Source of the DNA: Lactobacillus sp. 0.1XD8-4
GTDB lineage: Bacteria; Bacillota; Bacilli; Lactobacillales; Lactobacillaceae
Reading direction: 5' to 3'
Assembly (NCBI RefSeq): GCF_009663775.1
Contig: NZ_RDBR01000021.1
Location: 1 to 37,876, forward strand
Length of the DNA: 37,876 nucleotides
A program made the position numbers and the translations under genes. The notes beneath the pieces were generated by a model. It was not told the origin of the DNA and searched no databases. It worked only from the letters and a program-made list of their open reading frames with translations. This document shows, one piece after another, positions 1 to 8,340 of this stretch. The first letter of the stretch is position 1; the number at the start of each line of letters is the position of its first letter.

Positions 1-60
1 AGTAAATTGGTCTACAAAAAAGATTTCCACGACCAGATGAATTATTCATCCAACCTATGA
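1..60 (+). CDS. C-terminal tail of an upstream gene (partial)
   Basis: The first frame is open from the window edge to a TGA at 58-60 and reads SKLVYKKDFHDQMNYSSNL. The mixed polar composition looks like a real protein end, but 19 residues are too few to recognise a family. No clear terminator follows before the next gene. It could also be chance open frame. Confidence 0.35.
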   Translation, partial: SKLVYKKDFHDQMNYSSNL

Positions 61-136
61 AAATCTTACACTAACGTAAATAACCTTAATTAATGGACGT
101 TTCCCCTCTTTTTAATTAAAATTTGTGTATTAGGGG

Positions 137-862
137 GTGGTACTAATTAAAAGATCACGATTTATTTTAATCTTATTTTATTTCATGCTATTTGGCAGTA
201 TTATTTATGCTTACCAAAATAGTTCACGATTCCAAGAACAAACTAATATTATTATCCATGATATTCAAGTATTTACCCAATCCTGGTTTCGTAAAATAAC
301 CGGTAAGGAACTTACAGCTCCCGTAAATCAAAATGCAGATCAACAAACCAATCAAGATGTTCCTACTGACGCACGATGGCAACAAAATTCTGCAACTATT
401 TATATCGATATAAGTAACACGGTATTAAAAAGTGCCACGGAAACTGCAATTTCACAATGGAATAATACCGGAGCTTTTAATTTTAAACGAGTAACTAATA
501 AAAAGGACGCTAATATTATTGTTTCAGCAGTAAACGACCCCAACAACGGTGCCGCTGGACTAACTAATACAAGCATGAACTCCGCAACAGGGTATTACCT
601 CCACGCGACTGTTAACCTAAACTCTTACTACTTGCTTAATCCTGCATTCGGTTATTCACAACAACGAATTGTTAATACAGCTGAACATGAGCTAGGCCAT
701 GCGATTGGTCTACAACATACCAATAAAACTTCTGTAATGCAGCCAGCTGGATCCTATTACCCTATTCAACCATTAGACATTCAACACGTAAAGGCATTGT
801 ACGCGCGCACACCTCAGCCCCCAGCATCACAAAATGAAAACGATCAAACAGTTAAAGAATAA
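137..862 (+). CDS. membrane-anchored matrixin-like zinc metalloprotease
   Basis: Predicted extracytoplasmic zinc peptidase of the matrixin/M10-like type. Counting from the GTG at 137 (241 residues), a basic KRSR stretch is followed by a hydrophobic segment at about residues 9-26, which is an uncleaved anchor or signal peptide. A linker rich in Q, N and D follows. The catalytic domain has the zinc motif HELGHAIGLQH at 184-194 (three His and the catalytic Glu) and a Met-turn at M201. Substrate is unknown. The start is problematic. The GTG at 137 lies inside the only good ribosome binding site (AGGGGGTGG, 132-140), and a TAG just upstream blocks extension. The codon at ideal spacing is ATT at 146, directly before KRSR, so AUU may be used or an ATG may have been mutated. 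An internal ATG at 185 would delete most of the anchor. The coordinates use the outermost conventional start codon. Confidence 0.8.
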   Translation: MVLIKRSRFILILFYFMLFGSIIYAYQNSSRFQEQTNIIIHDIQVFTQSWFRKITGKELTAPVNQNADQQTNQDVPTDARWQQNSATIYIDISNTVLKSATETAISQWNNTGAFNFKRVTNKKDANIIVSAVNDPNNGAAGLTNTSMNSATGYYLHATVNLNSYYLLNPAFGYSQQRIVNTAEHELGHAIGLQHTNKTSVMQPAGSYYPIQPLDIQHVKALYARTPQPPASQNENDQTVKE

Positions 863-866
863 AGCC

Positions 867-896
867 TTTACTCTCTCTACAAGAAATTGGTATAGT
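867..896 (+). promoter_or_regulatory. candidate promoter for the EamA-type transporter gene
   Basis: A weak -35 (TTTACT, 867-872) is followed after 18 bp by an extended -10 (TGG-TATAGT; hexamer 891-896), about 40 bp ahead of the start codon. It suggests that the transporter is expressed separately from the metalloprotease. Assigned by eye only. Confidence 0.4.
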
Positions 897-934
897 AGAA
901 TTAAAGATAAAATCTAATTGGAAAGAGTAGTTTT

Positions 935-1843
935 ATGACAAATAAAAAGGTTTTAGGTACAGCAATGATTATTACTGCTTGTACTTTTTGGGGTATTTCA
1001 GGGCTTTTTGCAAAGGCCCTTTTTAATGTAAGCAGCTCAATTACTTCTATGTGGGTTACCCAAGTACGGATGATTTCGGCAGGAATTCTCCTTATCCTGT
1101 TAAGTCAGGTTCGCGGGGAACACCCTTTTCGGATTTTTAAGGACTTACACTCTGCATGGATTATCTTTGCTTACGGAGTCTTTGGACTAGTTCCTGTTCA
1201 ATATGCATATTTCATGGCTGTGCAATATGGAAATGCATCTATCGCTACAATCTTACAATTTATCGGTCCGTTTTTTATCATCGCCTATCAAGCAGTATTT
1301 CGGCATATCCCACCACGACGTATCGAAATAATCAGTGCTATAATTGCATTTATTGGCGTATTCACTATTGCTACTCACGGACAATTTAACCACTTAGCGA
1401 TGACGCTTAGTGTTCTTATTTGGGGGTTAATATCTGCAATCGGGGTCGCAACTAATACCTTAATTCCACAAAATATTCTTCGCGAAGGACGCATTCCTTC
1501 ATTAATTATTACTGGTTGGGGATTATTATTCGCTGGAATCACACTATTGCTTATCCACCCATCCCAACCGCATGTTCCAAATATTCCTTCCGTATGGCTC
1601 TACTCATTAGGAATCCTTGTTATTGGAACTTTAATCCCTTTTCAACTTGCCAATAACTCACTAAAATATATCGATGCAACTACCTTTAGTTTAATGGATG
1701 CATTTGAACCGCTGTCAGCTACAATTGGTTCAGTATTAGTATTTCATTTACAAATGACTGGTGCTGATATTATCGGGTCAATTCTAGTTATTATTGCCGT
1801 GTTAGCAATAAACATTCGGATTCCCCAAAAAGTTAAAGAATAA
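935..1843 (+). CDS. EamA/DMT-family membrane transporter
   Basis: A 302-residue integral membrane protein with about ten hydrophobic segments arranged as two EamA repeats, the architecture and length of the drug/metabolite transporter superfamily (RhaT/YdcZ-like permeases). The N-terminus (residues 8-30) is the first membrane helix with the TFWGISGLFAK signature. The second repeat starts near residue 155. A GGAAAGAG-like ribosome binding site precedes the ATG. Members export metabolites or take up small solutes, and the substrate cannot be told from sequence. The next gene converges on it, separated by a structured repeat and a bidirectional terminator. Confidence 0.85.
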   Translation: MTNKKVLGTAMIITACTFWGISGLFAKALFNVSSSITSMWVTQVRMISAGILLILLSQVRGEHPFRIFKDLHSAWIIFAYGVFGLVPVQYAYFMAVQYGNASIATILQFIGPFFIIAYQAVFRHIPPRRIEIISAIIAFIGVFTIATHGQFNHLAMTLSVLIWGLISAIGVATNTLIPQNILREGRIPSLIITGWGLLFAGITLLLIHPSQPHVPNIPSVWLYSLGILVIGTLIPFQLANNSLKYIDATTFSLMDAFEPLSATIGSVLVFHLQMTGADIIGSILVIIAVLAINIRIPQKVKE

Positions 1844-1848
1844 ATTAG

Positions 1849-1965
1849 CAAGACAATTGACTAAGCGAGAATGATGATTGGCACAGGAAAGGCAGATTAC
1901 GTCCATACTTACCTGCGAGCCTAATAGTTATTTTCCGTAATCAAACTTTGTAACATTTAAAATCA
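1849..1965 (+). repeat. dispersed structured element, copy A
   Basis: This noncoding stretch between convergent genes resembles 19668-19800. Both share CTAAGC-agaatgatgatt-GCAC, then CTNATAGTTATTYTCC about 60 bases later, then an A/T-rich tail running into a terminator. Arms around the first block can pair (CTAA with TTGG here, CTAA with TTAG in copy B). The middle hairpin differs in sequence between copies but is paired in both (GCAG/CTGC here), which hints at conserved RNA structure. Function unknown. Confidence 0.55.
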
Positions 1966-2003
1966 AAAAGGCTGGTGAAAAACTAATGTCACCAACCTTT
2001 TTT
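1966..2003. terminator. bidirectional terminator between the EamA gene and arcC
   Basis: Hairpin AAAGGCTGGTGA / TCACCAACCTTT with a T-run on the plus side and an A-run on the other. It can serve the EamA gene and, in reverse, arcC, whose stop codon is adjacent. Confidence 0.8.
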
Positions 2004-2007
2004 CTAT

Positions 2008-2940
2008 TTAATTATCACGAATGACAGTACCAACCTTGCCGGCAAGAGCATCATCTAAGCCATCAAGTGAAGTGATTAATGCTTCACGTTCTGGGTGTCC
2101 CTTTACAAAGGAAAGACATGCTTCAATCTTTGGTAACATACTACCAGCAGCAAATTGATCTTCATCCATATACTTATGTGCTTCGGCAAAATTTAATGTC
2201 TTCAAAGCCTTTTCGTCTGGCTTGCCATAATTAATATAAACATGGTCAACAGCCGTCAAAATAATCAACTTATCAGCATCAATATTGGCAGCTAATAAGG
2301 CACTTGACCGATCTTTATCAATAACAGCTGGCACACCTTTAAGCCCTTCATCAGTGATAATAACGGGTACACCGCCACCGCCACCAGCAATAACTAACTT
2401 ATCAGCATCAATCAATATCTTAATGCTATCAAGTTCCATAATCTTCATTGGTAGTGGTGAAGGAACTACTTGTCGATATCCTCGACCAGCATCTTCTTTA
2501 AATGTGTAACCCTTCTCTTTAGCAATTTCGTCAGCTTGTTCTTTAGAATAGAAGTCACCGACTGGCTTTGAAGGATTATTAAATGCCGGATCATCAGGGT
2601 CAACTGCAATTTGGGTAACAATCGTTGCTACACTCTTATTCATCCAACGACGATGTAATTCGTTTTCTAAACTTTGTTGTAAGTGGTAGCCAATATATCC
2701 TTGACTCATAGCACCACATTCAGGGAATGGAAAAGCTGCAGTCTTACCGTGTTCAGCCGCAAAATTCATTCCGAGGTTAATTGCACCAACTTGAGGACCG
2801 TTACCATGACTGATAACTACTTGATTCCCAGCAGCAATTAAACCAATCAATGATGAAGCAGTGTTCTTTACTAACTTTAATTGTTCTTCAGGCGACTTAC
2901 CAAGAGCATTTCCACCTAAAGCAACTACTACTTTAGCCAT
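2008..2940 (-). CDS. arcC: carbamate kinase (arginine deiminase pathway)
   Basis: Converts carbamoyl phosphate and ADP to ATP, ammonia and CO2, the energy-yielding last step of the arginine deiminase pathway in the cytosol. The 310-residue length is normal. Seen: an N-terminal nucleotide-binding [10 protein letters not shown] (about residues 4-13), SHGNGPQVG near 44-52, and a glycine-rich [11 protein letters not shown] at about 182-192, all typical of the amino-acid-kinase fold. An AGGAGG-like site sits 8 bases before the ATG. It lies 16 bp downstream of arcB and is surely co-transcribed with it. No arcA (arginine deiminase) or arcD (antiporter) is in the window, so those genes must be elsewhere or absent. 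Confidence 0.95.
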   Translation of the reverse strand: MAKVVVALGGNALGKSPEEQLKLVKNTASSLIGLIAAGNQVVISHGNGPQVGAINLGMNFAAEHGKTAAFPFPECGAMSQGYIGYHLQQSLENELHRRWMNKSVATIVTQIAVDPDDPAFNNPSKPVGDFYSKEQADEIAKEKGYTFKEDAGRGYRQVVPSPLPMKIMELDSIKILIDADKLVIAGGGGGVPVIITDEGLKGVPAVIDKDRSSALLAANIDADKLIILTAVDHVYINYGKPDEKALKTLNFAEAHKYMDEDQFAAGSMLPKIEACLSFVKGHPEREALITSLDGLDDALAGKVGTVIRDN

Positions 2941-2956
2941 AGTAAATGCCTCCTAA

Positions 2957-3964
2957 TTAGTTTTGTTCACCTAATGTAGCAACCATTACCGCTTTGATAG
3001 TATGCATCCGGTTCTCAGCTTCACGGAATACAACAGAGTGATCACTTTCGAATACTTCGTCAGTAACTTCCATTTCCTTTAAGCCAAACTTCTTTTCGAT
3101 TTCCTTACCAACTTCAGTATCGAGGTTGTGGAATGCTGGAAGACAGTGTTCAAATAATACGTTAGGGTTTTCAGTAGCCTTCATCACATCCATTGTTACT
3201 TGGTAAGGCTTAAGGAGGTTAATCCGCTTTTCCCACATATCATCGGATTCACCCATTGATACCCAAACATCAGCATAGATTACATCCATGCCTTTGACAC
3301 CTTCTTTGATGTCATTTGTAACAACAATCTTTGCACCAGTCTTAGCTGCAATTTCATTAGCCTTATCTAAGGTTTCCTTAGTTGGTTCCAATTCCTTAGG
3401 GGTTACAACGTGGTATTCCATTCCCATTACAGCAGCACCAAGCATTAAAGCGTTAGATACGTTATCTTGACCATCACCGACAAAAGCAAACTTGATGTCT
3501 TGGTATGGCTTCTTTAATACTTCGTGAGCAGTTAAGAAGTCGGCAAGTACTTGAGTTGGGTGGTCTTCGTCAGTTAAACCATTCCAAACTGGGACACCTG
3601 AGTACTTAGCTAAAATTTCAACATTACGTTGGGAGAATCCACGATATTCAATACCATCGAACATTCCACCAAGAACACGAGCAGTATCCTTAACAGATTC
3701 TTTGTGACCGATGTGGGAACCTGATGGGCCAAGGTAAGTTACATGAGCTCCTTCATCCTTAGCACCAACTTCAAATGAACAACGCGTACGGGTAGAACTC
3801 TTTTCAAAAATCAAAGCAATGTTCTTACCTTCAAGGTTCTTGCCTTCATATCCAGCATACTTAGCCTTCTTTAAATCTTCAGCAAGATCAAGCATGTATT
3901 CCATTTCCCGAGTGTTAAAATCTGCAAGAGTTAAGAAACTACGATTACGTAAATTAAAAGCCAT
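2957..3964 (-). CDS. arcB: ornithine carbamoyltransferase, catabolic type
   Basis: Cleaves citrulline with phosphate to ornithine and carbamoyl phosphate, feeding ArcC. The 335-residue length fits the catabolic class. Seen: carbamoyl-phosphate motif STRTR at 57-61, HPTQ at 135-138, the [16 protein letters not shown] loop of the ornithine domain, and HCLPAF near 272-277. The ribosome binding site is AGGAGG at 3973-3978. It is first in an arcB-arcC operon and divergent from a response regulator gene. The upstream region has a TATAGT/TATTAT -10 candidate at about 3996-4004, plus a palindrome and a cre site that may mediate induction and catabolite repression. The catabolic role is inferred from adjacency to arcC. 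An anabolic role is less likely because no arg biosynthesis genes are nearby. Confidence 0.95.
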   Translation of the reverse strand: MAFNLRNRSFLTLADFNTREMEYMLDLAEDLKKAKYAGYEGKNLEGKNIALIFEKSSTRTRCSFEVGAKDEGAHVTYLGPSGSHIGHKESVKDTARVLGGMFDGIEYRGFSQRNVEILAKYSGVPVWNGLTDEDHPTQVLADFLTAHEVLKKPYQDIKFAFVGDGQDNVSNALMLGAAVMGMEYHVVTPKELEPTKETLDKANEIAAKTGAKIVVTNDIKEGVKGMDVIYADVWVSMGESDDMWEKRINLLKPYQVTMDVMKATENPNVLFEHCLPAFHNLDTEVGKEIEKKFGLKEMEVTDEVFESDHSVVFREAENRMHTIKAVMVATLGEQN

Positions 3965-4012
3965 TTTTATTTCCTCCTAAGGTCTTAATACAGTTACTAT
4001 AATAGGCGAAGG

Positions 4013-4027
4013 TTTCAAAATACTTCA
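4013..4027. repeat. 15-bp direct repeat, arcB-side copy
   Basis: TTTCAAAATACTTCA occurs here and again, exactly, at 4176-4190. This copy lies just upstream of the arcB -10 candidate, where a regulator would act. The repeat contains TTCA-N6-TTCA, a plausible tandem half-site. Confidence 0.6.
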
Positions 4028-4056
4028 TTTTTCTTCACTAAATTTCAAGAGATTTT

Positions 4057-4077
4057 TGCATAAAACTTTGTTATGCA
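4057..4077. promoter_or_regulatory. 21-bp palindrome upstream of arcB
   Basis: Perfect 7-bp arms TGCATAA and TTATGCA are separated by 7 bp, about 95 bp ahead of the arcB start and midway in the divergent region. It fits a dimeric regulator site. It is not a clear ArgR box or a canonical Crp/Fnr site, so the binder is unknown. Confidence 0.5.
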
Positions 4078-4094
4078 TCCCTTTATTCACAATG

Positions 4095-4109
4095 ATGTAA
4101 GCGTAAACA
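4095..4109. promoter_or_regulatory. cre site (CcpA) in the arcB / response regulator divergent region
   Basis: ATGTAAGCGTAAACA matches the cre consensus WTGNAANCGNWNNCW at every fixed position. It covers the -35 region of the rightward promoter (-10 TATAAT at 4125-4130) and lies about 130 bp upstream of arcB. It predicts carbon catabolite repression of the regulator gene, the arc operon or both. Confidence 0.65.
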
Positions 4110-4124
4110 CTACCAAATTTGTAA

Positions 4125-4130
4125 TATAAT
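4125..4130 (+). promoter_or_regulatory. -10 element for the orphan response regulator
   Basis: TATAAT about 90 bp before the start codon; no good -35 is visible and the cre site overlaps where it should be. It implies a leader of about 80 bases containing the second 15-bp repeat at 4176-4190. Confidence 0.4.
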
Positions 4131-4175
4131 AAGCTCATTGTATATCTTTTTCACAAATAGTAAAATAAAATTAGA

Positions 4176-4190
4176 TTTCAAAATACTTCA
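4176..4190. repeat. 15-bp direct repeat, response-regulator-side copy
   Basis: Exact copy of the element at 4013-4027, placed about 29 bp before the regulator start codon and in the same orientation. Its presence on both sides of one divergent region suggests a shared protein-binding site. Confidence 0.6.
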
Positions 4191-4218
4191 AAAAACATCA
4201 GAAAAACGGTGAAAATAC

Positions 4219-5055
4219 ATGAATTTTTATATTATAGATAATGACAGCAAAATTATTCATTTATTATCCAATATTATCGAAAACGATTTCAATAATACGG
4301 TTGTTGGTACGACCTCAAATCCCCAACAGGCCTATGATGACGCCATGCGGTTAGGAATCGACATTATGTTTGTTGACTATGCAATGCCACAAATGGATGG
4401 CGTCAATCTGATTCAAAAGATTCAAGACAGCCATCACTACCCGCACTTTATTATGACTGCCCAGGCGATTCTCCCATCAGTAAAAACAAGCGCCTACCAA
4501 CATGGGATTGACTTTTTCATCGAAAAGCCCTTAAATATTGCAGAAGTTAAAACAGTTATTAAACTAGCAGCACAGAATATTAATATGTCAAACCGCCTTT
4601 TACAAGTTCTTGACCTTGTCAGCGGAGCAGCGACTAATAACAACACTGTCACAATCAGCGGAAAAAATAAAAAGAAAGAACAAGCACAGTCAATTCTACG
4701 CTTTCTTGGTATTACTGCCGGAAATGGAGCATCTGATATCACTAAGGTTATAAACATGATGATTGAACGCGAAATCAATTTTGACCAAGTCAGTTTTGAA
4801 AGGCTTTTTCAATGTGATAGCCACGGTAAGAAAATTATCTTTCAACGGATTCGACGTGATATTAAAGCTGGACTTAATAACCTTGCGCATATGTGCATGG
4901 ATTATCCAGAAAATGATATTATTCTTGAATATGCAAATAACTTATATGAATACAAAAACGTCCATAATGAAATGAGCTTTATTAAAGGCGACAAAAAAAG
5001 CGGCGGTCAAGTATCCTTAAAGCACTTTTTCAATGGATTAATCCAAGAAATATAA
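4219..5055 (+). CDS. orphan response regulator, YcbB/GlnL type
   Basis: A 278-residue protein with an N-terminal receiver domain (about 1-118) followed by a C-terminal domain resembling the YcbB/GlnL output domain. Receiver residues are intact: acidic D7 and D9, phospho-acceptor D53 in FVDYAMPQMDG, T80 and K103. The C-terminal half (about 140-278) has no OmpR, NarL or LytTR signature. In Bacillus this family (GlnL) works with an adjacent kinase to control glutamine utilisation genes. Here no kinase gene adjoins. The gene is divergent from arcBC and shares a regulatory region with it, so control of arginine catabolism is a reasonable but untested guess. The ribosome binding site is GGTGA, 7 bases before the ATG. 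Confidence 0.75.
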   Translation: MNFYIIDNDSKIIHLLSNIIENDFNNTVVGTTSNPQQAYDDAMRLGIDIMFVDYAMPQMDGVNLIQKIQDSHHYPHFIMTAQAILPSVKTSAYQHGIDFFIEKPLNIAEVKTVIKLAAQNINMSNRLLQVLDLVSGAATNNNTVTISGKNKKKEQAQSILRFLGITAGNGASDITKVINMMIEREINFDQVSFERLFQCDSHGKKIIFQRIRRDIKAGLNNLAHMCMDYPENDIILEYANNLYEYKNVHNEMSFIKGDKKSGGQVSLKHFFNGLIQEI

Positions 5056-5061
5056 ATAAAA

Positions 5062-5103
5062 CTCCTTGCTGGTACCATAGTTATACCAACAAGGGGTTTT
5101 TAT
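5062..5103. terminator. bidirectional terminator between the response regulator and xylB
   Basis: Hairpin CCTTGcTGGTA / TAtACCAaCAAGG followed by GGGGTTTTTATT on the plus strand, with TTTTATTT on the minus strand. It separates two convergent genes and overlaps the last base of the xylB stop codon. Confidence 0.8.
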
Positions 5104-6611
5104 TAATCCCAACTATTTCGTAATTTCATAATATCGTGACTAAGATCTTTAGTTTGGTCATAAATACGATGATAAATTTTGTACAATTCATCATACTTCT
5201 TTACTATTTCAGACTGCGGTTCATATGCCTTACCAAAATGGACAAATTTCTTTGCACAATCTTGAAGTGAATCAAACCATCCCAGCCCTACTGCAGCTAA
5301 CATTGCAGCACCGAGACCAGGACCTTGTTCATTAGTCAGGGACACTACCTTTTTATTAAAGATATTAGCCTGTAGTTGTAACCAGAAAGCACTTTTAGCT
5401 CCTCCCCCGATAGCAACAACCGTATCAAAATCTTGACCATGCTGATCATAAATCTTCAAGATATCACGAAAACTAAATGTGATTCCCTCAATTACCGCTC
5501 GCACAAAATCATACTTATTTTGCATACTGTCAACACCGATAAAGCTCCCCCGAACATCAGCGTCAGCGTATGGTGTCCGCTCACCGACAAGGTATGGCGT
5601 AAATATCAACCCATTAGCTCCTAATGGCCGTTCAGCTGCCTTATTAACCATTACTGTGAAATCTTCATCTTTAACAAAAGTATGCTTAAACCAATTTAAC
5701 GAATGCCCCGCAGCTAGCGTAACCCCCATTGAATAGTAAGTATCAGGAATTGCATGACATTCATATTGCAAAGCTCCATGATAATTAACATTTGCATCTG
5801 GTTCATACTTTAAGATTACGCCTGAGGTACCGATGCTGCTCATCACCATATTTGGTTTTAAGATGCCAGCTCCAACAGCTCCACAAGCATTATCACCACC
5901 GCCGCCAAAAACTTTGGTGGTGGTCTTTAATCCTGAAAACATTGCATACGAATCAGTAACCGTCCCCGCTTCATCAATTGAACGAATTAATGGTGGGCAC
6001 ATCGACATAGGAATGCCAAATTCATCACAGATTTCTTTACTCCAAGTATTCTTTTTAATATCAAATAAGACTGTTCCGGTTGCATCAGAATAATCAATTG
6101 CTTGTTTACCTGTCATTACATAACGAACATAGTCTTTCGGCAACAAGAAACTTTTTGCTTTTGCCCATATTTCTGGTTCATTCTCTTTTACCCAAAGAAG
6201 TTTGGGCAGTGTAAAACCTTCTAAAGCACGATTACCAGTAATATCGATAACCTTTTCGCCCATTTTTTCTTTAATTTCTTCACATTGTTTAGTCGTTCGA
6301 GTATCATTCCATAGCATTGCTGGACGTAACACTTGCCCGTCTGCATCTAATAATACCAAACCGTGCATTTGTCCCGAAAATGAGATTCCTTTAATTTCCT
6401 CAGCTTTTAGTCCATCTCGTAAAATCAACCGATCAATCGCAATCGTCGTTCCATAAAGCCAATCGCGTGGGTCTTGTTCGCTGTAGCCAGGGTGCGGCTG
6501 ATGAAGATCATAACCATAACTTTGCTGGGCTACAATTTTACCATCATGATCCATCGCTGAAACCTTAACCGCACTTGTTCCAAGGTCGACACCAATTACA
6601 TACTCATTCAT
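5103..6611 (-). CDS. xylB: xylulokinase
   Basis: Phosphorylates D-xylulose to xylulose-5-phosphate, which heterofermenters split by phosphoketolase. The 502-residue FGGY-family sugar kinase has phosphate loop [12 protein letters not shown] at about 5-16, SGQMHGL near 78-84 with an adjacent catalytic-region Asp, and the C-terminal ATP-binding [13 protein letters not shown] near 400-412. It is the second gene after xylA, 130 bp downstream. The gap contains a strong hairpin with T-runs and leaves no room for another promoter next to the start. Expression therefore probably depends on partial read-through or processing. The ribosome binding site is AAGGGAA. Confidence 0.95.
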   Translation of the reverse strand: MNEYVIGVDLGTSAVKVSAMDHDGKIVAQQSYGYDLHQPHPGYSEQDPRDWLYGTTIAIDRLILRDGLKAEEIKGISFSGQMHGLVLLDADGQVLRPAMLWNDTRTTKQCEEIKEKMGEKVIDITGNRALEGFTLPKLLWVKENEPEIWAKAKSFLLPKDYVRYVMTGKQAIDYSDATGTVLFDIKKNTWSKEICDEFGIPMSMCPPLIRSIDEAGTVTDSYAMFSGLKTTTKVFGGGGDNACGAVGAGILKPNMVMSSIGTSGVILKYEPDANVNYHGALQYECHAIPDTYYSMGVTLAAGHSLNWFKHTFVKDEDFTVMVNKAAERPLGANGLIFTPYLVGERTPYADADVRGSFIGVDSMQNKYDFVRAVIEGITFSFRDILKIYDQHGQDFDTVVAIGGGAKSAFWLQLQANIFNKKVVSLTNEQGPGLGAAMLAAVGLGWFDSLQDCAKKFVHFGKAYEPQSEIVKKYDELYKIYHRIYDQTKDLSHDIMKLRNSWD

Positions 6612-6634
6612 CTTTTTTCATTCCCTTCTGATGT

Positions 6635-6674
6635 AAAAAGGGTCGGGGCAAAGTTGATTGCCTCGGCCCTTTTA
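6635..6674. terminator. intercistronic hairpin between xylA and xylB
   Basis: GGGTCGGGGCAA / TTGCCTCGGCCC forms a GC-rich stem with T-runs in both directions. On the xylA-xylB transcript it ends in CCCTTTTTA just 24 bases before the xylB start. It probably sets a lower xylB level relative to xylA or protects the xylA mRNA end. Confidence 0.7.
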
Positions 6675-6741
6675 TTATATGACTTTTACCATCTTGCATG
6701 ACTGCCTGCTAGTTTTAATTTTATGGATTGATAGGAGATGT

Positions 6742-8091
6742 TTACTTAGCAAGCGTTTCAATCATGTAGTGGTTAATTGTGTCCTTAATTTCTTCAAGAT
6801 GGTCTGAGTGAGTAGCTGCTAACAATTCACTTTGTGGAGTATCGATAACTTTTTCTTCAAGACTAGTGAAGTTTTCGTTACCATCTTCAATACTCTTACC
6901 AAGACCTTTATCCCAAGTTGAGTAACGTTCCTTAATAATGTCATCTAAGAAGCCGTCTTCCTTCATAGCAGCAGCAACACGAAGACCAGCGGCAAAGCTA
7001 TCCATTCCAACAATATGACCATAGAAGAGATCAACAGGTTTAAATGATGTTCGCCGTGGCTTAGCATCAAAGTTCAAGCCACCACGAGGTCCAATGCTAC
7101 CATTTTCAATAACTTCCCACATTGCACCAGTAGTTTCGTACAAGTTTGATGGGTATTCATCAATGTCCCAACCAATTAACTTGTCTCCCTGGTTAGCATC
7201 AAGCGAGCCGAGAAGACCAGCTTCACGAGCAACCCGAATTTCATGTTGGTAAGTGTGACCAGCTAAGTTTGCATGATTGCCTTCAAGATTAAGTTTGAAA
7301 TCTTTATCAAGACCGTATTCCCGCATAAAGTTGATGGTTGTTGCAGCATCAAAATCATATTGATGAGTAGTTGGTTCCTTTGGTTTTGGTTCAAGAAGCA
7401 TTTGAGCATCAAAGCCAATCTCGTTGGCATAGTCCTTAGCCATATGGAAGAACTTGGCGATGTGTGATTGTTCACGCTTCATATCAGTGTTCCATAATGA
7501 TTCGTAACCTTCACGACCACCCCAGAATACATAGTTCTCCGATCCAACACGCTTACCAACTTCAAGGCTGTGCTTTAATTGAGCAGCAGCATAAGCGTAA
7601 ATTTCGGCTGATGGAGATGTTCCTGCACCTTCCAAGAAACGAGGATTAGTAAAGAGATTTGAAGTATTCCAAAGAACTTTCATTCCAGTTGCTTTTTGAT
7701 ATTCAACAATCTTATCAACTACTTTATCCAAGTTCTTATTAGTTTCACGAAGCGTATCACCTTCTGGAGCTAAGTCCCGATCATGGAAACAAAGGAAGTC
7801 AACGCCAAGCTTGTTGTAGAATTCAAATGCATAATCAACTTTTGCTAAAGCACAATCCATTGGATCACTGTACTTGTCATATGGCCGTTGTGCTGTTCCA
7901 TCACCAAATGGATCAACTAAACGCTGATCAAAGGTGTGCCAATAAGCAACCGAAAAGCGGAGCCAATCTTTCATTTTCTTTCCTAAAATAACTTCTTCAG
8001 GATTGTAGTACTGATAGAACAACCCAGACTTAATACTTTTATGTGGTCCCTCATATTTAATCTTATTAATATCTTTCCATAAATCAGCCAT
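6742..8091 (-). CDS. xylA: xylose isomerase
   Basis: Isomerises D-xylose to D-xylulose in the cytosol using two divalent metal ions. At 449 residues it belongs to the longer class II form. Seen: [10 protein letters not shown] with catalytic His at about 103, WGGREGYE near 190, metal ligands in [16 protein letters not shown] near 235, [14 protein letters not shown] near 268-281, and LDANQGD / GWDIDEYP near 298-314. First gene of xylA-xylB. A strong promoter at 8145-8173 and an operator-like palindrome between promoter and gene point to control by a XylR repressor. The ribosome binding site is GGGAGG, 8 bases before the ATG. Confidence 0.97.
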   Translation of the reverse strand: MADLWKDINKIKYEGPHKSIKSGLFYQYYNPEEVILGKKMKDWLRFSVAYWHTFDQRLVDPFGDGTAQRPYDKYSDPMDCALAKVDYAFEFYNKLGVDFLCFHDRDLAPEGDTLRETNKNLDKVVDKIVEYQKATGMKVLWNTSNLFTNPRFLEGAGTSPSAEIYAYAAAQLKHSLEVGKRVGSENYVFWGGREGYESLWNTDMKREQSHIAKFFHMAKDYANEIGFDAQMLLEPKPKEPTTHQYDFDAATTINFMREYGLDKDFKLNLEGNHANLAGHTYQHEIRVAREAGLLGSLDANQGDKLIGWDIDEYPSNLYETTGAMWEVIENGSIGPRGGLNFDAKPRRTSFKPVDLFYGHIVGMDSFAAGLRVAAAMKEDGFLDDIIKERYSTWDKGLGKSIEDGNENFTSLEEKVIDTPQSELLAATHSDHLEEIKDTINHYMIETLAK

Positions 8092-8111
8092 ATTTACGGC
8101 CTCCCATTCAT

Positions 8112-8132
8112 TTAGTTTGTATAAACAACTAA
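8112..8132. promoter_or_regulatory. candidate XylR operator upstream of xylA
   Basis: TTAGTT-N9-AACTAA with an inner GTTTGTATAAAC palindrome, 20 bp before the xylA start and just downstream of the predicted transcription start. The same TTAGTT/AACTAA architecture recurs upstream of the xylose symporter (13769-13789). A shorter-spaced variant lies at 12546-12562. A ROK-family repressor gene lies in the same cluster. Confidence 0.65.
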
Positions 8133-8144
8133 CTTACAATTCTT

Positions 8145-8173
8145 AATATATACCCTTAAAGCAGTTTTGTAAA
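8145..8173 (-). promoter_or_regulatory. xylA promoter
   Basis: On the minus strand, -35 TTTACA (8168-8173), a 17-bp spacer and -10 TATATT (8145-8150). The predicted start near 8138 places the palindrome at 8112-8132 at the beginning of the transcript, a road-block position. Confidence 0.65.
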
Positions 8174-8186
8174 CCCTTTCTTTGAT

Positions 8187-8256
8187 ATTTGTATAAAAAC
8201 AATTATTATATAGGGCCTATTTCAATTAGTAGTTTGTATGTTATATAAACAATTAA
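8187..8256. promoter_or_regulatory. two further xyl operator-like palindromes
   Basis: TTGTATAAAAACAA at about 8191-8204 and GTTTGTAT-GTT-ATATAAAC at 8232-8250 resemble the inner part of the xylA operator. They lie upstream of the xylA -35 and could be auxiliary sites. The rest of the 249-bp xylA upstream region shows nothing else clear. Confidence 0.4.
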
Positions 8257-8287
8257 ATAAAAATAAACACCAAAAATGCTTAAGCAG

Positions 8288-8331
8288 AAAAGCTCATCAT
8301 AACTAGGTAAACCTAACTATGATGAGCTTTT
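8288..8331. terminator. terminator downstream of the deacetylase gene
   Basis: Long hairpin with 17- to 20-bp arms (AGCTCATCATA.../...TATGATGAGCT) and short T-tracts in both directions. It ends the symporter-xylosidase-deacetylase transcript and isolates it from xylA. Confidence 0.8.
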
Positions 8332-8340
8332 GAGTGATAT

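Noticed and set aside
887-905. NagR-like box upstream of the EamA gene (ATTGGTATAG)
   Set aside because: It coincides with a normal extended -10 promoter and lacks the second half of the site.
4030-4060. ArgR box upstream of arcB
   Set aside because: TTCA-rich sequence is present but no palindromic TGAAT-N-ATTCA arrangement of the usual spacing.
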